The position numbers were made by a program, and so were the translations under genes. From Lepidostoma basale (taxonomy: Eukaryota > Arthropoda > Insecta > Trichoptera > Lepidostomatidae), in the NCBI GenBank assembly GCA_022606425.2, contig JAHDVF020001374.1:471786-535785 (forward strand): 64,000 bases of DNA, given 5' to 3'. This document shows positions 30,716-41,270 of the stretch, in pieces. Positions within the stretch are counted from its first letter, which is position 1; every line of letters begins with the position of its first letter. The notes beneath the pieces are model-generated. The model did not search any database. It saw only the letters and a program-made list of their open reading frames with translations, and had not been told where the DNA came from.

Positions 30716-31229
30716 TGACCATATATTGGTAAGAAATAATACAAATAAAACCATAATCTGAATTCATCGAATGATGCTTCAAATTTAAAAGACCCTAGTT
30801 GTATTCATGATTCAATTCGTATATAAAAAAAACAGAAGTGGCAAGAGCCGTGTGTTCATAACCGTATCTGAAGTAGATATTTAACATATTTTTTTCATTT
30901 AAATACTATCCTGAATCACGTGATTTTTTCATAATTCCAAATACGAGCAAAAAATGTGTATATTATATAGAACAAAAATTCACCTCATAACCATTTAGCA
31001 AGCTTAGGGTAATCTGTCGTCTAAATGACCGCTTGTATGGTAAGTGAACTATATCTCATGACATTTACCAGTAATATCGGCAATTATGAATGTTGTGAAG
31101 GAATTCCTTTGTTCACTTTGGTGTTCCAGATAGTAGGGCCTAGTTGTAAGAGAATGGGAAAGGGCGGAGTGAAAATGAGACAATAATTAGAGCAAATCGA
31201 ATTCACATGTACAATACATACATTTAAAT

Positions 31230-31675
31230 GAATACGTATTAATTTGAATCGGGGTTTAAATGGATGGTTAGGGCCGTGGGGGGACATGCCGTGCTGGAAG
31301 GTATGTGTACTAGTAAATGTCATGAAACGACATAGTTGCACAACATCAGCAACACTACCATCTAGTCCGACTCTCTGGCGTCCATGTGTGATCTATATGA
31401 TCCCGCAAACCCTGGGTGTGGCATATTACACTTACTCGTATGTTGATCTGTCACAGCTAACAGAGAGAGGGCAAATTTGGTGCCACAAAACCGGTCAATC
31501 CCAGCTAAGAGAAGGAACACCCCTAAAGAAAAACCCTGGTCCTCCTAGTAAGAAGGTTGGGCGTTAAGCCAACAACCTAACCTCGTAAAACAACCAACGT
31601 TACGAACACTTCAAGAAATTCGTTTCTTGAAGGAGGCTGAGACCCACCAAGGGTTGTAGCACCGGATAAAAAAAA
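31230..31675 (+). other. Possible 5' region of a non-LTR element
   Basis: Plus-strand open stretch 31244-31567 (KVCVLVNVMKRHSCTTSATL ... TPLKKNPGPPSKKVGR). The block ctggtcctcctagtaagaag, gttgggcgttaagccaacaa resembles leader DNA I recall upstream of insect RTE-like elements. It is the only candidate 5' region in the window. Class and strand are uncertain. Confidence 0.35.
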
Positions 31676-31689
31676 CACGTTAATTAGGT

Positions 31690-32512
31690 AAGTCAATTCA
31701 TACGAATGATAAAAATTGTTTTCTAGAAGATTTATTATATTTTATTGAAATTACATGTGTCGCTTTGTGTATGTGTGGTAATGCCTTAGTAAGGCAAAAC
31801 ATGTCATTCCTATAAAATAAAATAAAACTTCTAGAAAACAGACGTTTTCATTACTTACTTACTTCCTATGGCCATAAAAATCTCGAAGAGATTTAGCCTC
31901 CATAATGTTTTTTTTGTTCATTAGGCGTTGTCTAGGCCTTCCTAGAGGTCTAACTCCAGTCGATCTAGACGCGTACAGGGTCTTGATTGCTCTGGTCTCT
32001 TCGGCTCGGCATACGTGCCTAATCCATGCTAGGTGACCGGCTCTCACGGTGCTCGTTAGAAGGAACTGCTGGGTCATCGTACGGATCTCTTGGTTGGTCC
32101 TATGTCTCCAAGTTCCCGCTGAAACAGCGGGTCTGGGTCCCAGGATCATTCCAAGTATCCTATTCTCAAACCAGTAGATTCTTTTAGAGTCATTGTCCAC
32201 GACTCAGAACCATATGTCACCACTGGTTTGATGATGGTGTTATAAATACGCAGCTTGGTGTTTCTGGATAGAAGTTTAGACTTTAAGGACGTTCGCAAGG
32301 AGGCTGCAGCTTGTAGGCCTTTTTGAACTCTGTGTTTCAACTCCCCGTGCATATTGTTGGCTTCCGTCATGACCGTACCGAGATAAATAAACTCTCTGAC
32401 TTGCTCAATTGTATCTACCTCGATACAAATATCTCTCAGTGTTGAGGCTAGACCTATATTATTTCTGACGTTTTCATTAGTATTAATTATTTAATATGGA
32501 GACTAACCCTCC
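31690..32512. mobile_element. P1 fold-back interrupted by RTE-f
   Basis: P1 arms at about 31700-31852 (ggtaatgccttagtaaggca, aaacatgtcattcctataaa, cttctagaaaacagacgttt) and the outer end at 32479-32512 (agtattaattatttaatatg). RTE-f inserted at the arm, duplicating gacgttttcatt. Confidence 0.8.
31853..32466 (-). pseudogene. RTE-f copy with perfect 12-bp target duplication
   Basis: 5'-truncated minus-strand copy of 614 bp with an (AAGT)n tail at 31853-31865, flanked by gacgttttcatt at 31841-31852 and 32467-32478. It encodes, with frameshifts, EVDTIEQVREFIYLGTVMTE, ELKHRVQKGLQAAASLRTSL, IYNTIIKPVVTYGSESWT, NRILGMILGPRP, HVCRAEETRAIKTLYASRST, RPLGRPRQRLMNK. The YGSESWT and GRPR motifs place it in the post-RT part of an RTE-like ORF. 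It is truncated just downstream of the RT palm. Confidence 0.9.
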
Positions 32513-32514
32513 AT

Positions 32515-33175
32515 CCACACATTCGAGCAACCTGTATTTTGTAGATGACAGTTTTTTTCTAATTAAAAATCCTAACAACCAGCAAATATGTTAGACTTGC
32601 TGCTAACAAATCCCCAGGCTTAAAATTTTAAAAAGCTCTCTAAACTTGCCGATGTAAACAACTCCCTTGTTACAAAATTTAATTTTTATAAATTTAAATA
32701 AAATACATTATATCTATTCTTGTATTCATTTTGTAAGTCATTTGATTTTGCGTAAACAATTTGTAGATATAATTGTATTATACTTACGTATAATGAATGA
32801 AAAGATAATCGGTATTAGGTACGTAGAAACGATACACTTACTGAATAAAAATATATTTTGCTTCTTAAGTGAGAAATATAGTGAAAATGTATTTTTACGT
32901 TTTTCTCTTGCTAACCGCAGTAACTAGTTTTCAAAATGCTGAAGAAAACGTTATTTTAAACAAAGAGCACAAAGAGTTCTGCACAGAAACAAAAAATAAT
33001 AAAAGCGAGTAGGCACCGAGAGAAATGCAAATGCAAACACAAAGAAGTGAACTATCGAACGAGAATACAAAAAAATACTTTACTTTTATCGGAATGAGTA
33101 AAAAATGGTGCAGAGTCCTTAATTATTATATCTGGGAAGAAGCCAATCTATATAAAACTCTTATTGCATTGTAAA
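32515..33175. other. Unrecognised AT-rich stretch
   Basis: No supported feature. The open stretch at 32667-32927 is A+T-rich and has no motif. Confidence 0.35.
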
Positions 33176-33184
33176 CTCATGTAA

Positions 33185-33340
33185 AACAGGAGAAACCCTT
33201 CTAAATGGAAGTGAAGTTTGGAGCTGGCAAAAGCTGAGAACATCGAGCAGAATGCGCGGGAAAACGATGTATGAGAGAACACCGAATGAATAAATAATTA
33301 AGAAATGTAAGACGGATGATTGCGTTCTAAGTAAAATTTA
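33185..33340 (+). mobile_element. RTE-a fragment
   Basis: Short plus-strand relic: LNGSEVWSWQKL-like, then R.KTMYERTPNE and KKCKTDDC, matching the YGSEAWNWQK and R.MCAFSVYDRVSNE region at 40.65-40.80 kb. No tail. Confidence 0.55.
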
Positions 33341-33449
33341 AAATTAGTATCACGTATATGCTTTGGAAGTATACGACAAAATATACGAGAAAATAATGTT
33401 AAAAATTGTATACATGCAGTGCTTATGTAAAGAAATACTTGTTAAACCT

Positions 33450-33710
33450 TCTTCTTCTTCGTTTTCTTATTCCTAATCATTGATCTGTTTTTAAACGGAG
33501 CTCATCCACTTAGGAATTTTAACACTAGTTATCTTCATAACTTTTTTGACCGTCTTCCTGGCAGTCGATGTTCAACGGGTATATTGTGGGTATTCACATG
33601 GGGAATTCTCGCATCACCCATCCTATCTATGAAGTCTTTCTAATCGGTACCATTCATTTTCCTATTCAATCTCACGATGACATCCGTCTGACAGTTTTTT
33701 CTTATTTCAG
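33450..33710 (-). pseudogene. Non-LTR element tail, family uncertain
   Basis: Minus strand: DVIVRLNRKMNGTD, KDFIDRMGDARIPHVNTHNI, PVEHRLPGRQ and an AAG-rich end. The (P)V.HRLPGR motif near the end resembles other element tails. No other copy was seen. Confidence 0.4.
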
Positions 33711-33814
33711 AGATTTTAGAAGATGAGTTATAATTATTTGAAGTACTTTAATCTCAGACGTCCGAAGACTTTTGTTCCAGATTTTGTTTCTTTATATTGA
33801 TTTTTTATTAATTC

Positions 33815-33880
33815 TTTTTAAGCTATTAAATTGATTCTCCTGACATGTGATGGGCAGCTAATCTTCTGTTGATAAACTTA
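33815..33880 (-). mobile_element. SINE-D distal fragment
   Basis: The segment ttaaattgattctcctgaca, tgtgatgggcagctaatctt matches the distal part of SINE-D on the minus strand. It directly precedes the next element. Confidence 0.6.
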
Positions 33881-33894
33881 TGACTTTTTTAAAA

Positions 33895-34388
33895 TATAGG
33901 ATGTTTTTTTTAGAGGTATACAATGCATATTCAAAATGAAACAAAAAAACACATTTAAATAACCTTTATGTCTTAGATATTGGCTTTATTTAATAAATAA
34001 TTTTATTCCATTATTGTTTAAATATGATTTCGGGTATATTAACGCCACGGCTAACTCGAATGAAGCGCAATCGGGAAATCCAATTTTCGACAATTGTCGT
34101 CTTTGTGGATGCGTATTATCCACTAGAGTGTACGTGGTGCGAAAACGATCCATGGTCTTCCGAATAACTTGCTCGGATGGACGATCGATCGTAAAATGGA
34201 CGTAGTACACGATAAATTTGGCGAACCGAACCATGATTCTCAAAATAAATTTGCACAATTTGCAAGCGCTGTTCTGACGTTATTCTATTCATGGTGAAAT
34301 GGAAAATCGTACTGACTACATGTCAACTGTCAACTGTCAAATTGACAGTTTGTAGAAACAATTAGCCTCTAAAAATAACACCCTATAT
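33895..34388 (-). mobile_element. Mini-element with DUF4817-like helix-turn-helix ORF
   Basis: Inverted termini tataggRtgttNtttttaga (left 33895, right ending 34388) with a TA-type target. The minus strand starts at about 34292 and reads MNRITSEQRLQIVQIYFENH, GSVRQIYRVLRPFYDR, then after a frameshift RPSEQVIRKTMDRFRTTYTL, VDNTHPQRRQLSKI, and ends around 33986. This is the N-terminal DNA-binding domain (DUF4817-type) of a mariner-superfamily-like transposase. The catalytic DDE region is absent, so the element is non-autonomous. Confidence 0.75.
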
Positions 34389-34394
34389 TAGTCG

Positions 34395-35090
34395 TTAGAA
34401 TATACGTTTTGAAATTCCAATGTCCTATTTTTAAAAAAATTATTAAAACACGTTAACCCTTTCCTGAACGGTATACTTTTGTATTTTATAATAATAAATT
34501 TACGTGTCTGATTAAATTTGTATTGGGTGTGCTTTTATTCAATATTGCGGCGGCAAACATTTACGTAAAATAAAGCGCCAATTATCTGATTTCATTATAG
34601 TTTTATCTCGTACGTTATCCGATATCTTTGCTACCACTTTGTTTACACATTAATAAAACTCAAACATCCGCTCGAATAAAGTGTAACTAAACGTTCATGT
34701 AAACATGAAAGTCTTGCAAATATACGTTTCCCAAACAAAAGTATAAATTAAATTTTAATTTGTTTCTGCAATATGAGTTACCAGTGTGGGCTTAAATATA
34801 ACTTATTAAAGTTGTTCTTTATTCTCCTTCACTATTTGATCATAGATAAAAATTTATTAATGAATGCTTACAACATTTTTCATCCAACAAAGCCTATTGA
34901 ACAAGTTTTGATGACTTTGTATAATGGTACATACTATTATGTTTGGAAATTAAGCATAAAATAACAAAACCTTATTTAAATTTAATAAATAGTTACAATC
35001 GAAACGAGATTTCTTGGACGAATATGTTGCAAAACATTATATAAAAGAGTAAGTCGCGCAGATATTGAAGTGAATCAGTTCGAACAAAAA
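34395..35090. other. Unrecognised AT-rich stretch
   Basis: No supported gene. The short open frame 34773-34964 has no motif. Confidence 0.35.
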
Positions 35091-35094
35091 ATGT

Positions 35095-35185
35095 TTTGAC
35101 ACATAAATCGGTGGTGGGCTAGAGGACAACACGCTTGGTTTCTGATCCAAAGATTTGGGTTTAAGCCTGGGCATGACCAGATTCT
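35095..35185 (+). repeat. Possible tRNA-derived repeat
   Basis: The sequence tggtgggctagaggacaaca ... gggtttaagcctgggc has spacing like A and B boxes of a tRNA-like promoter, different from SINE-D. It could equally be chance. No second copy was found. Confidence 0.3.
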
Positions 35186-35239
35186 TTCTTCTTATATATG
35201 TGGTATTTTCTGCTCATATTGGATAATTGTATAATAAAT

Positions 35240-35640
35240 TTTAATGCCGTTGATTCAAATTATTGTAGTTTTTTTTTATTAAAAATAATAATAATAACTG
35301 ATAAAATATTTTGAAAAGAGAAATACACAATTGATGCGAGTGTATCGATTAAAAATAGATGATGTCCTTTATCAAAATCAAGAATACATATGAAATTCAA
35401 ATACAAAAAAAATAAATGAAAAGAAATTGATTGTTTACAAAGAGTTTTGTTTTTATGTGTTTAACTTGAATTTGTATTTCGAAAATTCAAATGAAAAATA
35501 ATTTTTTAAAAGCGTAAAACTTTTCATTTCAAGGAGAAGTTAGGGGCGTAGCTTATTTTTTAAAGTTTGATTTAACATGGCAACAGATTTTTACCCAATG
35601 AAAGGTCATGTGAAGAACACGCGCTTTTATCATGATTGTA
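35240..35640. other. Unrecognised AT-rich stretch
   Basis: No feature seen apart from poly-A/T runs. Confidence 0.35.
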
Positions 35641-35654
35641 TTGTATCTATAATA

Positions 35655-35910
35655 ATACTACTATTACTTCTCTGCGCTACATCCCGGTGTGGGACTTGGC
35701 CTCCTCCAAAACCGTCCTCCACTGACTTCTCTCCCTGGCCATCCCAGCTCCTAGCTCTTTCCATTTTCTCCCAATCTTCTTCCACGCAATCCGCTCACCT
35801 TTTCCTTGGTCTGCCTCTTGGTTTATTTTCGCGGGGCACCCATCTAGATATAATTTTTGGTGTTCTACCCTCTGGAATTCTTTCTAAATGGCGTATCTAC
35901 TCGTATTATA
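35655..35910 (-). pseudogene. RTE-j ORF tail
   Basis: The minus strand encodes RIPEGRTPKIISRWVPRENK, PRGRPRKR*ADCVEEDWEKM, a short frameshifted RSW.GQGE stretch, then WKTVLEEAKSHTGM-like remains (KSVEDGFGGGQVPHRDVAQR in another frame). The PRGRPRKRW.D.VEED motif is typical of RTE-like C-termini. One copy only. Confidence 0.65.
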
Positions 35911-36004
35911 TTCTGTCGCCAAAATATCGAACACACAAATCATCAGATTAACCCTTCATTGCATGATTTTTTTAGTTAAAAAAAAGAAAGACATTTTTTA
36001 TTAA

Positions 36005-36180
36005 TATAAATGAAAACGGAGTTTTATTAAGTAATTATTTTTTTGGAATATCATGTTTCACAGTTCTAAGGCATTATCAAATGTTCGAAATATGTCAATC
36101 CATAAAAAAACTCCTAGAAGACAAACGTTTTTATTTATAGTAATTATTAAATATGGAGTTTAGATCGTTGTTCAAGAAAT
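36005..36180. mobile_element. P1 fold-back
   Basis: Arms atgaaaacggagttttatta, tcatgtttcacagttctaag, gcattatcaaatg and gaaatatgtcaatccataaa, aaactcctagaagacaaacg, then the leader-like end aatatggagtttagatcgtt, gttcaagaa. Right ribozyme-like block is reduced. Confidence 0.7.
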
Positions 36181-36264
36181 GATTAATATATTTAGTTACC
36201 TACTGCAAAATAGACAATAAAATTTTCTTTTTGTTTATTTATAAATAATACTTTTATAGGATTC

Positions 36265-36425
36265 CTAAGATCGTGATGCACGAGACTCCAGAGGGCCGTC
36301 GACCACCAGGACGACAGCCAAAGAAATTGAGAGAAAGCTAGACTTCTTCATCACAGGAAAAAAACTTATATCCTGTATAAACAAATCGCAAGATCTACAA
36401 TAAGAGGAAGAGGAACAAGAAGATA
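36265..36425 (+). pseudogene. RTE-b 3' end
   Basis: Encodes KIVMHETPEGRRPPGRQPKK, LRES, then tails into SSSQEKNLYPV..NKSQDLQ and AAG-rich DNA. It matches the GHRPPGRPPKRWRDSW end of RTE-b. Confidence 0.65.
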
Positions 36426-36429
36426 TCGG

Positions 36430-37280
36430 TAAAAATGGGTTTGTAGCAAATTTACTAGAAAGCTAAGTTTTATCATATTTCATATGTTATTATTATACAC
36501 AATAAATGATTTAACATTATATAAATTCTCACCATGCAATGTAGCTTTTATTAATTTATTCGAAAAGTTTTTTTTTTTTATAAAAATATATCAAATAAAC
36601 TGGGAGTAATCGTAACAGGTGAACCATCAACCAAATATTAAAGTAAAATAGTTTATTTTGTAAACTAGCGCCACTAGCGATGGATTGTGTACCTTAATAG
36701 GTAGATGAGAATGTAGAGTGTAGCGTGCAATAATAAAGTATATAAAAATAAATATTATGCACAAATATTTGTAGATTTTTCTGATTGTAAAAAAATTGCT
36801 ACACCATGCAATATAGGGTAAACCCTTTTCGGGGTACGTATCAACATTTTTGTTGTATTTTATGATATTTCGTTTAATATAACGGGAAATTCACGTGCCG
36901 GGAAACATAAGAAGCTAATAGAATGCGTAAGGGCATATAGTTTGTTACCGCCAACTTTAGCGTACGTGAATAAAGGAAGCCGACCAATGTTAACCAACAC
37001 AAAAGGATTATTTATTAGTGGTCTTCAGTAAGCGCGCCAATGCGTACAAGAAATCTGGTTTACGAGGAACAAGAGTAATAGTCGACTAGGCAGAGAATTG
37101 GGGTAGTAGAAGCCCCATTTCTACGAGAATAGATTTTGATGTGAAATCTGCCCTTCATCTTCCTTCGCTAATCATTAATTCATTTATCTTTATTTCACGG
37201 TAGGGCTATCTCTATTAGCATTTGAAACAACAAACAAGAGCAATGAGCCGAGACATTATATTCACATATCTAACTATCTA
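36430..37280. other. Unrecognised stretch
   Basis: 36660-36690 includes ctagcgccactagcgatgg, a motif type common in insect repeats. 36890-37170 is moderately G+C-rich without ORF. No class assigned. Confidence 0.35.
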
Positions 37281-37284
37281 CGAG

Positions 37285-37440
37285 TAATTCATTATTATAC
37301 AGTTTTCCCGGAGGGATAGGCACAAAGAGTGGACCGCCATACTGCATTGTCCTAACAAACCTCTTGAGAATCCTCTACACTCATACAATGTAAAATACAC
37401 GTTCGTCGATTATTCCGACCCCGAAAGTAGCCGCCTTTTC
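37285..37440 (-). mobile_element. RTE-a 3' end, decayed
   Basis: Minus-strand end with hairpin tttcccggaggga, reverse complement of AVWRSTLCAYPSGKT-like codons, and TTCMSVEDSQEVC (ORF piece 37352-37400). No tail is preserved. It joins an RTE-d fragment directly at about 37440. Confidence 0.65.
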
Positions 37441-37715
37441 TTCTTCTTATTTTTGTCCTGTCAAACCTCCGTGGTACATAGGGCCTCAAGGAACCTTCTC
37501 CACCCGACTCTATTGCATGCCTGAGTCTAACATCATCCCAAGTGAGGCCTGCTGCTTTAACCTCGTCCTGCAGTGCTCTTCTCCAGGTGGGTCTAGGTCT
37601 GCCTTGCTTCCTTTTTTCCCCCATAGGGGACCAGTCTAGTGCGCCCTGAGCGATGCAGGCTGGATTCCGTCTCAGAGTGTAACCGATCCACTGCTATTTG
37701 CGTCAAGCGACTAGC
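37441..37715 (-). pseudogene. RTE-d 3' fragment
   Basis: Minus strand: RKQGRPRPTWRRALQDEVKA, AGLTWDDVRLRHAIESGGE, GSLRPYVPRRFDR, AAG codons. Upstream it continues with an ACIAQGALDWSP-like stretch at 37620-37710. It is truncated at LDANSSGS-like codons. Confidence 0.75.
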
Positions 37716-37794
37716 CACCTTTTAGTATGTGATTAATATGATAATGGCATGCCTTCCGAGGTCTTTCGCAGCTTCTCTTTTAACTCACACTGCT

Positions 37795-37990
37795 GGTAAA
37801 CAATATTTTAAACATTCTTCTTTCGTCCATTCGTTGCATATATTCAAACTTGCATATATTTTACTTATGATATAATCATCTGCCCTTGCATTTCTTCTAT
37901 GTATTAATTCTTTTCAGTAATCTCATTTCTACATTTATCACACTTTCATCCTTCTTATACCAGCTCCAAGCTTAACTTACATACATAAGA
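37795..37990 (-). mobile_element. RTE-a fragment
   Basis: Minus strand: AWSWYKKDESVINVEMRLL-like remains, then YMQRMDERRMFKILFTSS. No tail. Very decayed. Confidence 0.5.
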
Positions 37991-37994
37991 TAAC

Positions 37995-38390
37995 AGATAT
38001 CAAATAAAATAACTTACTTACTTTACTAGTAATGTTTTTGTTCGCAGAGGTAAATATTGTTTATGATAGTTATGCGAATTTAGATAATTTTTTTAAATTA
38101 TATATTTATAAAAAATTATAGTTTAATAAAGAAATATTAGATTTCCATACATTTTTAATCCAACATTTGTGTCACTAAGGATCAACTAGGAAGGCAAATC
38201 AGGCTTTTCTAACATTTTCTACCTCGAATTGAATCCGGTTCATGTTTAAACATAATCCGAGAGGAAATGTTTTAATAAAAAAGTAAACTTTTCAAACTTT
38301 ATTACACCAGAGAGATGGATTTTAATAAGCGTTAATTTAACTCTTATCTTAGAACCTTTTTCTCTTCCTTCTCATGTATGACTGTTTATG
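37995..38390. other. Unrecognised AT-rich stretch
   Basis: No feature seen. Confidence 0.35.
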
Positions 38391-38399
38391 AAAGTGAGC

Positions 38400-38640
38400 T
38401 GCTCTGGGATAATAACGTCCAGCTAACCTTACGTTGATTCCACACCGAAGGTCCCGGGCCCGATTCCCGGCGATTGCAGTGTGCAAATCACACTGTCTTT
38501 GGTCTGGTGAAGAATTCACGTGACAATAAAATGGCGATAGATTAGCTACCAATCACATGTCACAAAAATCGATATGATACTCGTAGCAATACTCTTTATA
38601 TCGATTTGGCTCGCGCTGTAATAATGTAAAGAGCGATTCA
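38400..38640 (+). mobile_element. SINE-D copy
   Basis: A-box half decayed. Then ccacaccgaaggtcccgggc, ccgattcccggcgattgcag (B box), gtctttggtctggtgaagaa, ttcacgtgacaataaaatgg, cgatagattagctacc, and an AT-rich end with a short (AAT)n near 38640. Confidence 0.8.
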
Positions 38641-38667
38641 ACAAAATAAATAATAATAATAATATGT

Positions 38668-39057
38668 TTTTTGAATGTATACAAATACTTGAAGACTGGA
38701 TTTTACCCATTGCGGGTTAATCATTTTTAATGATTAATTGTATTTCAATAGAGACGAAGATGTAAATTGTTTTTTGGAAACAGAATATGGTAGTCGAGGC
38801 GTTAACATGACTTATGACCTATCATTGGTTGGGTTAAGCGATCGCTTTATGTTTACAACACTCCCCATTCCGCCCTTCTTACGACCACCACGCCTGACAA
38901 ATTTTTGAAAGATGTATATCTGCTACTATGTTAAGACACTTCACACTTTTTGAGTCAATCTACACTAGCGCCATCTATTAAGGTTATTTGACTACCATAT
39001 TCTGTTTCCAAAAAACAATTTACATCTTCGTCTCTATTGAGATACAATTAATCTTCA
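38668..39057. mobile_element. Family R element with inverted ends
   Basis: The segment ttaattgtatttcaatagag, acgaagatgtaaattgtttt, ttggaaacagaatatggtag at 38728-38793 is repeated in inverse at 38990-39057. Between them are about 195 bp including ctagcgccatctattaagg. The DNA at 38668-38725 (aatgtatacaaatacttg, cattgcgg) matches other R copies too. This suggests a TIR-type non-autonomous element of which other R copies are fragments. Confidence 0.7.
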
Positions 39058-39071
39058 AAAATAAAAATATG

Positions 39072-39264
39072 TTTTCACCGGTCTTTTTGATAATCTGTTG
39101 CTGTTGTAGTTTTGAGTTTTAGCAATTTCCGCGGGTCTCGTCTTATTATTATTAAAGTTAGTTAAAATATTATTTTTTTATATTCTAGGACGAGATCTGC
39201 GAAAATTGCTAAAACTGAGAACTACAACAGCAATAGATTATCAAAAAGACCGGTGAAAACATTA
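39072..39264. mobile_element. Fold-back element (~193 bp)
   Basis: Inverted arms of about 72 bp: gttttcaccggtctttttga ... aatttccgcgggtctcgtc and gacgagatctgcgaaaattg ... aaaaagaccggtgaaaac, about six mismatches, with an AT-rich loop. No coding content. Only copy in the window. Confidence 0.85.
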
Positions 39265-39269
39265 TAAAT

Positions 39270-39790
39270 GTAATATTTATTCTGGAATATTACCTGCCTA
39301 CTCATCGTATTAAAACCCTTTTAATTATTTTTTCTAACAATTAAACAAAATATTTAAAAATCCTGTTTCGGTATTGAATATTAGGAAATATTTTATTTGA
39401 AAATATATTTGTTCAATCAAAAGACAAGATCTTGTACAAAACAAATTCATAAACGTAAATCTTCTGAAATTCTATTTTTGAAATAAGTATGGCATTTATT
39501 GAAGCACAAACTTTAGCAAAGATTTAAAATATTTCACGGCCTCCTCCGCACAGCTGTGGATGGGAATTAGTCAGTTGTTCTTTTGAAAGAAACCGTTTTA
39601 GAAAGACGATGAAAAAGCTCAACTTGATTCGTTTCATTCTACAGGGTGTTTCACAATGGTCGATAATACACAAATAAAAAATATATCGATTTCAGAATCG
39701 TAGTTAAGGAGCTAAATATTTAATTAACGTAATTATAAAATAAAATGTTTTTTTATTTTAATAAAATTATAATTATTTAATTTATTAGAA
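39270..39790. other. Unrecognised AT-rich stretch
   Basis: No feature seen. Confidence 0.35.
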
Positions 39791-39799
39791 ATAAATGTA

Positions 39800-40190
39800 A
39801 TGAACCAGTTAAAAGCGTTCGAGATGTGGATATACCGAGTATTGCTCCGTATACCGAGGACTGATAGGGTCAGTAATGCAGACGTACTACAGAGAGCCAA
39901 AAGAGCTATTGTCGAGTGTGAAAATAAGAAACGTCACATATTTGGGTCATGTACTAAGGGAAGAAAAATACCACTTTCTTCGACTTAAATTATTGGGTAA
40001 AGTGTAGGGACGTCGGGGAGTTGGTAGAAAGCAGCCGTTCTGGCTGCGGAACATCAAAGAGTGGACAAGAATAACAAGAGTTCAGAACCTGTTCCAAGTG
40101 GCGCAGGATAGAGATGCCTTTGCTGCAGATCGCCAACGTTAGGGGGACCTGACACGGCAGTATTTGAAGTAGAAGAAAATCCTGGCTAGA
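39800..40190 (+). pseudogene. RTE-e fragment
   Basis: Plus strand: LKAFEMWIYRVLLRIPRTDR, VSNADVLQRAKR, then shifted RNVTYLGHVLREEKYHFLRL, G..WLRNIKEWTRITRVQNL, FQVAQDRDAFAADR, and an end of QR*GDLTRQYLK. It matches 54225-54640 on the minus strand. Three frame breaks. Confidence 0.75.
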
Positions 40191-40459
40191 AAATTTTCCA
40201 TAATGCAGTACAACATCCCTGTTTAGAGTTGCTGTATCAAGAAGTAAAAATAGCCTCAATGTAGTCTAACCTTAGATAAACGAAAGAAACAACAAGAAAA
40301 ATATTGATTTCTATATTTAATGACAAAAAGAAAACCTTTGGTTAGATTTCGAGAAATGTTCGTTTCGATCACTATGATTGAAGGTATTTTTACAAATATA
40401 TTTAAAAAAAACTTTTATCGGATTCTCACCTAAATACCATATAAATAATGTCTCATTAA

Positions 40460-41085
40460 AAAATCTCATAAATTTGGAGCAAGTAGATGAGTTCGTGTAT
40501 TTGGGTAGTATGTTTACAAAAGATGGAGAGGGATATTGAAAGAAGGGTTGGGGCAGGCAACAAAGTGAATGGTGCACTTAAAGTTGTCACCGCAAACAAA
40601 AATCTATCCAAAAAAGCTAAAATGGTGCACAATGGTGTTTTTGTACCGACCCTTGTGTATGGAAGCGAAGCATGGAACTGGCAAAAAAGGATGAAAGTAG
40701 AATAAATGCAGTAGAAATGAGATCTGTTAGACAGATGTGTGCATTCTCTGTGTATGATAGAGTATCGAATGAAAATATTAGAAGTGAATGCGGTGCGAAT
40801 GATGGTGTTATGAACAAAATAATGAAAGGATCATTAAGATGGTTTGAACACATGGAGAGAACGAATGAAGAAAGAATGGTAAAAAAATATACGATGTAAA
40901 TGAAACTAGAAATAGAGGAAGACCGAGGAAAACATGGCACGATCAAATAAATAAAATATTGAATGTCGGCCACGTGAGGAATGAGAGAAATCGACGCGCG
41001 TGCATGACACTATGTATGAATGTTGAAGAAGCGAGAGAAATATGTCAGGAAAGAAAAAAAAATGATTCGCAAGATTTTCAAGTCA
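40460..41085 (+). pseudogene. RTE-a copy, best-preserved coding
   Basis: Plus strand in three frames: LEQVDEFVYLGSMFTKDGE; ERRVGAGNKVNGALKVVTAN, KNLSKKAKM..NGVFVPTLV, YGSEAWNWQK; then INAVEMRSVRQMCAFSVYDR, VSNENIRSECGANDGVMNKI, MKGSLRWFEHMERTNEERMV; then NVGHVRNERNRRACMTLCMN, VEEAREICQERKK. The hairpin and tail are missing (sequence breaks off near 41085). It lies wholly downstream of the RT palm. Confidence 0.85.
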
Positions 41086-41179
41086 ATAAAAAGAAACATT
41101 TGAAAATAATTGTCTATGCCTTTTTTCATACAAATTTTATCCGTCATATATTTATTTTTTATATTTTTATATTCCACAA

Positions 41180-41270
41180 AAAGTTCACCTCTTTTATTTC
41201 GTCCACTTTGTCCTTTTTCTGTCAACTTCACGCTTCACCGCCATATTTAAGAATTGGAGTGTAAGCAAAA
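41180..41270 (-). mobile_element. RTE-a fragment
   Basis: Minus strand: TPILKYGGEA, then Q.KDKVDEIKE.N. It corresponds to the PTLVYGSEAWNWQKKDES region. It faces the previous copy. Confidence 0.5.

Noticed and set aside
35577..35951. 124-codon plus-strand frame with serine/proline-rich sequence
   Set aside because: Antisense of the RTE-j tail.
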